Positions 1 through 12,000 of a stretch of 64,000 nt of DNA are shown here, one piece after another; the first letter of the stretch is position 1, and each line of letters begins with the position of its first letter. This DNA is from Marasmius tenuissimus (Eukaryota > Basidiomycota > Agaricomycetes > Agaricales > Marasmiaceae). The stretch covers positions 186,001 through 250,000 of the forward strand of contig JAQOTA010000071.1 of assembly GCA_029532415.1 (NCBI GenBank), given 5' to 3'. The notes beneath the pieces were generated by a model, which did no database searches, was not told the origin of the DNA, and worked only from the letters and a program-made list of their open reading frames with translations. The position numbers and the translations under genes were made by a program.

Positions 1-23
1 CAAGATCATACCAATAGCCGCCG

Positions 24-3000
24 CTATATACTTCCGTGATACTCCGGAGGACTCTCGTTCGCATCCCATTGCTCATTCCTCAGCCTTTGGTTCAACATTG
101 TTAGGAGTTCCGCCGTAGTCGGCTCGTGCATGCGGCTGGGCGGGGACTCTGAGGTGGTCGGGATCGATGCAACGCTGGTCGGAGGCGCCCCTTTTACAAA
201 TGGTGTGGACTGTAAAGATTGAGAGGTTGAGATCGCTGGGGGAGCTATTGGGGGTTTCGTCGGGGAGGTCGTTGGGTATGGATCTATAGTAGGAGGGGGG
301 GACTGCATCTGACGTCGTCGGCGGAGATAGTAATAGCTTCCTGCTGCAACCAAAGCAAGACCCACACCCCCCACTACCCCGCCGACTATGGCTCCGATCG
401 AGGCTCGACCAGAACCAGTAGTGGTGACGTCAGTCGTCCTAGGGCCGTTTGGGGACGTGGTATTGTCACTCGATATGACCCCGCCTAGCAGTATACCGAT
501 TGCCTGTGTCTGTGCTTCCGGAGTGATACGACTTGCAGGCCTTGATTCAGTTCCGTACAGATTGGGGACGCCACTGGGAAATGTAGCCAGCTTCACGAGT
601 GCATCATACTAATCGCCCCATTGTTAGTCAGAGAGAGGAGAATTGGTACCCGGTGTCAGGTCGTTTTTCTGTTGCGCATCGAGCACGCCGTCTAGCAGAG
701 AGCGAAGGTTGGACGGACCGTTTCCACTGCCTCGCCGAACATAGTAGCTTCAAATATTCGGAACTGTTTTCATTGTTGTTTTTACTTGATTTAGACCTGT
801 GCTGTGTTATGGTACCAAACTTACGATTAGTATAAATAGTGTACGCTACCTAAAATGAAGGCAACTACTCTTTATCCGAAACCATCACGTCTGAAGTACT
901 GGAGCGATCAGCTGATTAACTGATCTCGGCGAGACTGACGCCCGACGCGTCGATCATTGGTGCCCATTTGCTCGTCTTCTAACTCATTCTCATCCATCCA
1001 ACTCGTAGCCATAGCTGACAGGTTCAGCTTTTCAGGATAAGTATCAGTAGTTGTACTGACATTATTATATAGGTCCAGTCGTGTACCTCTTGGAAGTCCT
1101 ATCTAGAGTGTACACCCACAAAGTTTGTTGAAATTCCTAGTGAAGTTTGCCTCACCTACTCGCACTTACCGTTGAGCAAGATACATAGAACTCCGTGGTG
1201 AGTTCTTTTCTACTCGACATCAGTGGAGCCCACCGCGAGGGGGGGAATCATTCACTACGAGTACGAACGTTAGAGAAGCCGGTCTTCTCCAAATCATTTC
1301 GAATCACATACCTGGCGTGAATGTCAGCGGACCCAATATTGTTCAACTCCACCGATTTCACGTCTATTCGTGAGCCTATTTCTGAGCAGGACTCAGACAC
1401 CGACTCGTTGCCAACTCCTTTGACACACATCAGAACAAGTTCTGAGTCACCTTCTCAATTCGACTCTTTTGAGCATCTGAATATGAGTCAACCTTCAGTT
1501 TCTGACGCAGGATCGTCCAATCAGCAAGGAATACACTTACAAATGCCGACACAGGGCTACAATGCGACAACTATTCACATTCAACCAGAAGTTGAGCAGG
1601 CATCAGCTTCTGGACCCGCTCAAACTCGAGTAACGATAGAACCCACCGGCAGGACTAATAGTCGGGGATCAGTCGGATTTCTTGACGATGTATACGCTGC
1701 GGCGTTACCAGCCCCGCATTCTCGTGATGCGCCACGAACTTTCAAGGGTTCGTACTCTCAAGTCGAGAGTTGGATCCGACAGTATGAACGATTGCTAGCA
1801 AAGCACGACGTCACGGATAGCCGTGAACAGTGTGAAGGCTTGTTAGATTATTGTTCTATAAAAGTGAAGAGAACGATACGCACCATGAAGTCCTACCGGA
1901 CAGGATCGTGGCGAATACTGAAGAAAGACATCTTGAGGATGTACGACGCGGAACGAGCTCTGCAACGTTATCAGCCCAGTGATCTTCAGTCGCTGGCCTT
2001 GAAGCAAGCGAAGAAACCAATTGAGAATAAATCTCAATGGCTTTGTTACGTCCGACGCTTCCAGGAGAAAGGAGGAGAGCTCGTTAATTCGGGTAAAATG
2101 ACGGAACGGCAGTATGCCACGTACTTTTGGTTGGGCATACCCTTGCTACTTCAACAGGTCTTGGAGTCCAGGTTGCGAATGCGCAAGCCAAATCGTGACA
2201 TATCGGAACCGTACCCTGTGGAAGAAGTAAGCGAGGTAGCGGAGAGTTATTTTCATAGGGCACATTTCAAAACCATGGTGCCCGATGCAGGGATGTTTGG
2301 AGTACTAAGAAATGAAGAGGATTCAGGGGAAGATTCTGAGGAGGAGGAAGATACAGACTCAGAATTAGATGATTTAGAAGTATGGAGGAAAACACGAGCT
2401 CACCGAAAACTTGAGAAACGGTTGCTGGAACGAGCGCCGGCTGTTAAAATTGAAGGAGTATCAAAGACAGTACCCAAAGCAGAGGTGGCTCGAACCACGA
2501 CGTTTCAGGGGCCGCAAGAGGAGGTGGCAGAATTGATTTCCAAGTTAAATAATATGCAGCTTGAAAATCCAGAGTACGGTGTGCTGTACTATCGTGCAGT
2601 AAAGCTGGATCCTGACAGTAAGGAGTGTATTAGACGACCGCCCGCCAACGTAGTACAGACAAATATCACTCACCAGAGTATGCTGTCAGGAGGAGGGGAG
2701 AATAGACCGTATGTCCCAATTACGAGGGATGGTCGTGCGGTGCAGTTGTATCCGTTTGAAGGGAGACCATCGACGTCGAGGTTGACCTGTTTTGGATGCG
2801 GATTGATCGGCCATAGAATTGGGGACTGTCCGGAAATTGCCGGAAAGCTGCGTTCGGCCGAAATTAAAAGAGACTCGAATACCCGGCAATTTACACTGCC
2901 GGACGGTACACCCATTCTGCGTGGGAATCCGGGAGAAACTTTTTTGCAGGCTCTGACCCGTGTTCAACATGAACGTTCCCAACAACGCTCATCACCCCCA

Positions 3001-6000
3001 TCCAAATCTCAAGCTATGCTCTTGACCATTCCCCATCTAGTTCAAAGTTATCTGGCGCGGCAAATTGCGGATAGGAAGTCAGCCACAGGGATAGAAGAGA
3101 CAGAAGACACCGAGTCGGAGATGGATAATGGTGAGAGTTCAGGATATGACTCCGCCTCTGATTCTGACGAATATGGACCTACCGGAGTGGAGGAAGGGTC
3201 AGATGATGAGTTTGAAGAAATGGAGAACAGCCTAACAGGAGAAGGGCCGAGAGTTTTGGGAGTGGAACGAACCAAAGCCGTCACTAAAGAGGTGCGTCAC
3301 AAATGGCAAGCAGGCCCCAAAGAGACAACTCACGATGCTCGGACACGTAGGATTGTGCGACCCCCGGTCAATGCCGACGGAACTCGAAGGAATTGGCGCG
3401 AACAATTGCAACCCAAGAATAAATTGCATGTTACTGGTCCGGGACCGTTGCAAATGACTCAGGACAAGATTCAGCCGGTGCCTTTAGAGCAACCGGTTCA
3501 TGAAAGTAACGCATTCCCTCCCCTTTCGAAGTCTCGGTCCATTGACAAGCATATAGACCCCGAACGGGAGAACAGGCGGCCACCGACACCAAAACCAGTC
3601 ACGATTCCCGTCAATCCCAAACCTTATGATGCTCGACCCAATACTTTTCGACACGCAACTTCAATGGAACCCGAACTGCTGAGAAAATCAGCAGTCAAGG
3701 ATGAAGATGGCCGAACGGTGAGGTTCTCTAATCCAGAGGTGGTTAAGGCTCAAACAGAAACAACAGTAAAAGGGAAACGAGAACGGAAGACGGAGTTAGC
3801 GCGACGGGTGAGCAAACAACAAGTGTTGGACAAGATTCTGGGTACAACCGTACAGCTGCCGTTAGGAGATTTCCTGGGAGCTTCCCGCAAACTGAGCGCG
3901 GTTCTACATGATCTTACGAAGGTTCGTTTGCCTTTGTCACCACGGAAACAAAAAGTTAACCTGGAAAGAATATCGGAACATATATCAGCTCGCCCGGTTA
4001 GCCGAGTAAATATGCTGGAAACGGAACACGGCAAGTTGATTGAGCTAACAATGGAATTCCGAGGTACGCCTATCACTGCTATATTAGATTCTGGGTCGCA
4101 AGTGAATGTGATTAGCAGCGAGGTGTACGAGGATGTAATCCAGCTACCAGTAGATGTGTCGCGTCAAACCACAATGAACGACGCTAATGGCGGCGAAGGG
4201 ACGTTGCGGGGAGCCATTTCGGGACTCAAGCTACAATGTGGGCAAGTCGAAACAGTGGGTTTCTTTTACGTCGGCGAACGAGTGCCGTTTTTCATGCTTT
4301 TAGGCAGGCCGTGGATGCGGGAGAATCGAATCTCCATAGATGAGAGGAAGAATGGGACCTACTTGGTATTCAAAGACAGACAAACTTGGAAACCACGCTT
4401 TGAGATGCTAGTCTCGGCGATTCCCGGTGAGTCTTCTCCGAGACCTGCTCGAAACCGCTCCGCCAACCCGAGAACATATTTTGCCCAGTGCAGCGAGACT
4501 GACAGTCAAGCTACAGTGCCGGAAACTATGAAGTTGGATGAGGAGCGAGAGCCAATAATGGATGATTTGGAGTCGGTTAGTGAGTTAACAGAGCTTGATG
4601 AAGAAACTGACTGTGAACGGTTCCACAGTGATAGTGAAAACGAAGTCACCGATGAGGATAGTTATACCCTGCCGACTGGCGGCCATCGTCAGCCTAGCGT
4701 CAACACGGTGGATACGGAGCAAAGTAATTCACCAGAGTCGACAAGCCGTGAAGAGGAAAACGTTTCCACGATAGACGGGGACTGTGAACCAGCGGAAATT
4801 AAGAACGAAGGGGACGCCACCGAGGAAGGTACAGTGGCCACAGACAACTCAGATGCTTCTGGTAGGACTGTTCAGCATGCCGGGTTTGTGTCGCTGTCTG
4901 ACTTATTCACTTCGAGAAGACACTATGTGCCCCTTCAAAGAAGGGCTCCGCAGCGATACCAGAATGAGACTGGACCGTCATCTCGGGCGCAATCTTACGA
5001 CACCACCACCGACCCCATTGATGTTTTTGGAATTTTGAATGGGATTTATCTTTTGCTTCAAATCTGGGTACGTATCGGATTGGTGGTAAGTACGGCGGTT
5101 CTAATTTGGGTATGCAATCGTGCTGAACAAATCTACCAGCAAGGACGAGAGGATAAAAGGGAGACCGACGACGAATCAGACCCCCCTCAAAACAATATTC
5201 TACTCTTTCGTATGTCCCCAACCACCCGCTCACAATCCAAACGCTCTGATGAAGAGAATGGACGTCGCCCCAAGAAGTCCACTGTCTCCAAATCGCGAGT
5301 TTATACTGAATCCAGGGCCCTCGTCGCTGCGCCGGTCGTGCGACCGCTTACACCGCTTAACCCTCCTGATCCTATTCGGGCTCCCCTTTCTGGTACGACT
5401 ACTCTACTCCCTGAGTCTGGAGTTCTTACCGACCCCGGACCAGTTGACGTGATTCCAGGACTGGAACCCAACTCTTCCTTCGAGCTTGTGCGAGCTCTGT
5501 GTCATCACTCCGCCAACAGGTTTGGCGAGACGGGACATGTCCACATTCGTCCCATCGTTGTGGCATCACCTCAGGGTTACTTGCTGTCGACTAACGTTGT
5601 ACCAGATGGTAACCCGAGGCTGTCTATCGTGCTTCTCAACACCAATGTCATGGTACACAACCCGTTGTTGCGACAGTCGTCGCTGCAAATTGGTCATGCC
5701 CGAGTTGAATTCTACCCGTGGTCTGCCCCTCTCCCCGTAACTCCGCAGAGCACACATCAACAGCGTCTCACGTATACATACCATGCTCGTGGTGCTATCG
5801 AGCCCGCTGCAGCACAAGCCGAGCTGGAAGCCCCTCCTCGACGGATGGATTACAATGTGGAGACTCACCAAGGACGAATTGGTGATGGCGAACGTGAGGA
5901 CGACGGAACCGCCACTAGTAAGTCGGTCAATGTTTTTCATGACCAGACCCATGGCTTAGCCTCGCCCACAGTCTGGGCTCATATCAAGCCTGCTGGAGAA

Positions 6001-9000
6001 GATGCCGAGATGAGCTCTGGAGGAAGCTCGGACGATAGCTCGTACCCAACATCGGACATGGATATCGACTCTTCCGAAATTGAGGTTGACCAGCTGGTTA
6101 CCGACTCCAAACCTGACTCCCCGGTTGTACCAGCCAGCACCGCTACCGAGGATAAGTCTGCAACAGTTACGGTGACCGTCCCTCCAGTTCCTATCACAGT
6201 GGCCATTCCGCCAAGCACCAACAAGAAACTGGAAATCTCGGAATCTTTGGAAATGGCTTCGCCTGTCAAAAGCAGCGATCCCGAGGTTTCCATCACCGAA
6301 CCCCAGACTGTCCATCGTTCCCCATCCCCTGTTGGTACTCTTGTCTATCCAGAAGACAACACAGTACCCGATGTTCCAAAATCTCCCAGCTCATCTGGGT
6401 CATCTTCTCAGCCAGAGCCACCTTCGCCTCCTACCCCACCTTCCTCCGCAGTTTCGTCGTCGGACTCTGACAAGGCTAAGTCAGATCCCTCGAAGCCCTC
6501 GGAACCGTTGAAGATCACCTTGCCGTCCTGTATGGACGTGATCCCCACCACTCGCGTACCCCCTACTGTCCGACGGGCATTCATTAACGAAGGACGAGTT
6601 TATACGGAGGCTACCTGTTCTATTGGCCAGTTGTATGCCAACATTTATCGACACCAAGTAGGCAAACCCAACTGGAAGATGGGCGAAATTCCCAACATTG
6701 CCCCTCATCTCCGAACATCTGTCTTTACGCATTCACCAGACGGGGAAGGCTTGCTGCGGGAAATGCGAGTGGTGTATTGTCGACGAGCATTGAAGGCCGG
6801 TCAGAGTTTGTATACAGAGATGCATTTTCAGGGTATGAGCGAACGAGTAGAAGGGATGGTTAGTGGGAGCCGTGGACCCAACCTGGAAACTCGTCTACGG
6901 ATAGCGAAGAAGTTCGAGGACCCACAGTTTTGTAGGGAAATTGCAGATCACTTCAAATTTCGACTTACGGTGGATCGCAACGAGCCCCGAAACGATCTGA
7001 TTAGCTCGACAGCAGTGGGAAAAGCTTCATTCGACCATGAACAGTGGCGTCGGGAACACGAGTACCTTACTGCTTCAGTGACCAATGTGGGACGGTGGAC
7101 TTACCTTCAACAAGAGCTTGAGTACATGATGCAGGAGCTTTATCGCTACATGATGTTCCTGTCGGAACTGTTCTTGTTCCTCGATGCCGATCACGTTTTC
7201 TGGGCTCGATTCAACGCCTATTACAGGGAGGCCTCGGCCTTGCTTCGTGTTCCTCACTTGTTGGGCAATCATATTCTCGTTCACGAATACCGGGTCTGGT
7301 TGATCGCCGCGCGAGAAGTTCTCGCCTATCATCAGGAGACAGACCTAGCTCTACAAGTCGAGAGTATTCTGAAACTTCGTTACCTCGACAACGAAGGACT
7401 CGACTGGCTACACAGTCACTTCCTCATCCCTCGTTTACCGGAATTCTTACCTGGGGCACGTTATATGACCTGGTCGCAGGTTACCGAGCGTCGTGAGACG
7501 TTTGCTTCATTCAAACGAAACCTTCACTACCATCCCCTCGAAGGCGCTCAAATTCATCCTTTACTCCGTGCTAATCTTACCCCCACGACATTGGCGGCTT
7601 CAAAGGCTCACTATCCATATAAACCCTCACCTCTCTCATCCTCAACCGAATCTGTTGCTACCACTGCTACATCCCCCGTTACTGCTGCCACCACTCTTTA
7701 AAACTGTCAACGCCATCAACTTCGCCTACAGATTGCTGGCCAATCAGTCGTGTTATTCGAGCCGTTTGTCAAATTTTTTGTAAACGTAAGCCAGAGTTAA
7801 GATTGATCGTTCCCCGCGTTGTGCTAATGGAATGTTGGTCTCCAACTCTAGCCCTCACACTAGCCATGCCTCATCATTCCCGACGCAAAGCGCAGGCCGC
7901 TACCCAGGCGCAGGACGCCCAGCTTCCATTCCATGTCTCACCACATCAAACGTTCGCCGCAGTGACTCAGGGACAGTCAGTACCAATGAATCAACCCCCT
8001 CAGATTCCGACTTCAGTTTACCCCCCATTCTTTCAGCCTGCGCCGTTCGTTCCGGTAACGATGCGAGCGCCTATTCCCGTATCAACCTCACCAGTCCGTT
8101 CTCGTGCTTCAGCATCTCCGCCTGTTTGGTATTCGTCAAGGGCGCAGGAAAATCCCTCCGTCAGTTTAGGATCCGTTTCACCTTCCTCATCATCGTCTTA
8201 TCCTTCTGTTTCTCCGCAGCAGAGAGGTTCAACACCTTTCGTGCTACGACCTCAGGCGGGATTAACAACTTCACAAATGGCAGCTCGTGCATCCCATTCA
8301 CCGACGTCGTCGTCTGCCACTCCCCGACCTGCAGATCAGCATGGACCAGGGCAGAATCTTTACTGTCCTCGCCATGCGTCAGCCTTTCCGCCTGGAATGT
8401 CTTTGTCTCATCATCCCCCCACTCAGCCTCATCGAAATCCTATTTATTCTCGCCACAATCCAAATCAACCTCCCCCTATTCAGTCACCTCAGTCCCCAGT
8501 TCAGTCTCGACAACCTCCGACTCAGCCACGGCGATTTTTGTCCCGGCCCCCCGTTACTGGCCCTCCTCGACTTCTTCTTCATCAAGCCTTGTTCCCGGCC
8601 GAATCCTCAACTCATCAGCGTCGCTCTGCCCTTCCTCCTACTGGTCCACGGAAGAGAGTGAGGTTTTCAAGCGACACCGTTGTACATTCCGACACTCGCC
8701 AAGACTCTCGAAATCCAATGCAAGAACACCAGCATGCTCAGTGGAAGCTTCGTACCCAACAATTGATCGCAGAAATGGAGGAGCGACAGGAGCTGCAGCA
8801 GCGGGAGTTTCTGACCTGGAAGCGTACAGTCACCGACGCTTTGGGTCGAACCTAGGATATGGATTGGGCTGGACGTTTCATCTCGTCGATTTATTTGTTA
8901 CGGTTTCCGGTTATTTCGTGCTAGGTTGTGTTTTCACCCAAGGATATTCTATTTACCCTTAGATATATTGGACGACAAGACTATCTCTACGTGTTTTCTG

Positions 9001-12000
9001 CTTGTACTTAGACGTGGTAGTGATACTATCAGGAATAGTATTCTATTCAGTCTATGATGATGCGGGGATCCTTCGAACTAACTCTGAAGTTCATTGGAGA
9101 TTACCACCAGAACAACACAGAAGTCCCCGAGGTTGCCTATTGGCTTCCTGTCACTACTTCAGCCTGGGCCGGCGCCGATCAGCATTGCGAAGACGTGGAA
9201 TTTCAAGGTTCATTGCTAATCCAAATCGCAAGAACTCTACCATTCCTGAGACAGCTATCTACCCGGCTTTAGGCTGTCCACAGGAGTATCACGATGTCCT
9301 AGAACAAATTGAATTGGAAGATGATGACGAGACTATTATATTTCCTACCACAGGAGACTCGTGCAGTATCGAGTCAACAACCTATACGGCCTACAAACGA
9401 GTAGCTAAAAAGATACGGCCGGTTTCTACCTTCATGCCACCCGAGAGTCGTGTGCGACGCACAATTCCAGAGGACCCATTACTTTCGCTGACGCCTTTGC
9501 CCTATCACCCGCCGAAATTTGTGCCGTCCATTAAGATCACAGATGAACGTCTCAAAGTATTGGATGTCAATCCAACAGGGTTCTTGACATCCGAGGAGGA
9601 GAAGTTGTTTACCTATGTCCTACAACAGAATGAAGACGCCTTAGCCTTTGAGGATGTGGAACGCGGGACTTTCAAAGACTCGTATTTCTCGCCATATGTC
9701 ATCCCCACCGTCCCTCATAAACCGTGGCAATATCGCAACATCCCTATACCCCCTGGAATCAAAGAGAAGGTTAATGAGGTTCTGAAGTTGAAAATAGATG
9801 CAGGGGTCTATGAACCGAGTGTGTCCTCATACCGCTCTATGTGGTTCTGTGTGTTGAAAAAGAATGGAAAACTCCGAATCGTGCATGACTTACAGCCTCT
9901 CAACAAAGTATCCGTTAGGGACGCAGGGATGCTGCCAATACTAGATGACTTTGTGGATGGTTTTGCAGGACGGCAATGTTATACCGTGTTTGATTTGTTT
10001 TGGGGCTTTGACGCCCGCAAAATTGACGAGTCCAGTCGTGAGCTGACAGCCTTTATGACTCCAATGGGGCTACTACAAATCACGTCACTGCCCACGGGAT
10101 TTACAAACTCACCTGCAGAGTTCCAGAAATGTATGGTGTTTATTCTCCAGGAAGATTGTCCGGAGATCTCGAACATCTTCATCGACGATCTGGCAATCAA
10201 AGGGCCACGAAGTCAATATTTGGACAAACACGGAGAACCAGAGGTACTGACCGAGAACCCGGGAATTCGAAAGTTCGTCTGGGAACATGCGCATGATGTG
10301 CACAGGATCATGCACCGCGTCAAATGCGCAGGAGCCACCTTTTCGGGCCACAAAGCCCAAATTTGTAGACCTGAGGCTTTGATAGTGGGACAGCGATGTA
10401 ATGCGGATGGAAGAGTACCCGACAGAGGTCGAGCTGACAAAATTTTGAAGTGGCCAACCTTGGAGAATGCTAAACAAGTCCGTCAGTTTTTAGGACTTTG
10501 TGGGACTGTACGAATATGGATTCAAGATTATTCAATTATAATTCGACCACTCACCAAGCTATTCCACAAGGAGGCGGAATTCGAATGGGGAAGCAGTCAA
10601 CAGGATGCCTTTGATACTATTAAGAACGCCGTATCAAATGCCCCGGCCATGAAACCTATTGATTATGAAGCCGACAGACCTGTAATATTGTCAGTGGACT
10701 CCAGCAAAGAAGGAACTGGAATGATTCTCGCTCAACTTGATGAACGCGGACGGAAGATACCTGCGCGATATGGTTCAATTCCTATGAGCGAGCGTGAAAG
10801 TCGTTATTCTCAACCAAAGCTGGAACTTTTTGGGTTGTATCGTGCATTAAGACATTGGCGAATCTATCTGGTAGGGGTCAAGAAGCTAATTGTGGAAGTA
10901 GATGCTCAGTACATTCGGGGAATGTTGAAGGACCCAGACTTACAACCAAATGCTACCATTAATAGGTGGATACAGGGCATATTGCTATTCGACTTTGAAC
11001 TGATGCACGTACCTGCCACACGGTTTAAGGGTCCAGACGCTTTATCCCGACGACCGTTGGAAGATGGAGAAGAGGCGGTCAGTGATGATGATTCCTGGCT
11101 GGATAATATTGCGTTATTATTAAAGAGATCGGAACTCAGCCTGACAGAAAAAGAACCGACTCACCGAGCAATTTATCATAGTTCAGAATTACCGTCCAGC
11201 TTCCTCAGCCAGGACCTTCAAGAACAATGGTTAGTACAAGTTAAACATTTCCTACGTACATTAGAGTCACCATACTTTCCTTCAACACAGGAGAAGAAAC
11301 GATTCTTAAAGCGAGCAGGTCGATACCACCTTCGCGGGGGTCGACTATTCCGGCGAAACAAAGTAGGACTTCCATTGTTGGTAGTAATTGATGCTGAAGC
11401 CCGTCTGCGGATATTAACTTTGGCACACAATCGACTGGGGCACAAAGGAGTAACGGCAGTGTTTGAATTGTTGAGAACCAGGTTCTACTGGCCAAGAATG
11501 CACAATGACGTGGAACACCACATCAAATCATGCCATGAATGTCAAATACGAAGTCTAAAACGATGGGAGAAGCCTCCTACCGTTTCGATTCCCACAGCAC
11601 TATTTGGCAAGATCTATATTGATGTCATGTATATGCCACCAGCAGGAGGGTATCACTACATTGTAGCTGCCCGTGACGATCTCTCTGGAGTTTGCGAAGC
11701 CCGTGCTATCTCCAGTATAGATTCTGAAACACTGGCTAGGTTCTTCTGGGAGCAAATTTACTGCAGATATGGCGTACCCTTCCAAGTAGTCACTGACAAT
11801 GGCGCAGAAGTCAAGGCAGCCTTTCAGTCACTCATGACTCGTCTAGGAGTTCCGCGCGTGAGGATTTCACCTTACAACAAACATGCCAACGGAGTTGTGG
11901 AGCGCGGGCATTTTACGCTTAGGGAAGCTCTCATCAAATCTTGTGAGGGGAAACTTTCCCACTGGCCCCGGAGATTGCCAGAGGCGGTTTTTGCCGATCG

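Noticed and set aside
599..835. Small ORF inside the LTR (also at 14241-14423)
   Set aside because: Identical in both LTRs only because the LTRs are repeats. No protein features.
5040..5120. Envelope-type protein in the retrotransposon
   Set aside because: There is one hydrophobic segment but no signal peptide, cleavage site or fusion-like region, and it lies inside ORF1.
7832..8962. Second long frame overlapping retrotransposon ORF2
   Set aside because: Same strand, different frame. Its Ser/Cys-rich composition looks like a shifted reading of the Pro/Ser-rich ORF, which has the better ending (basic patch and coiled coil).
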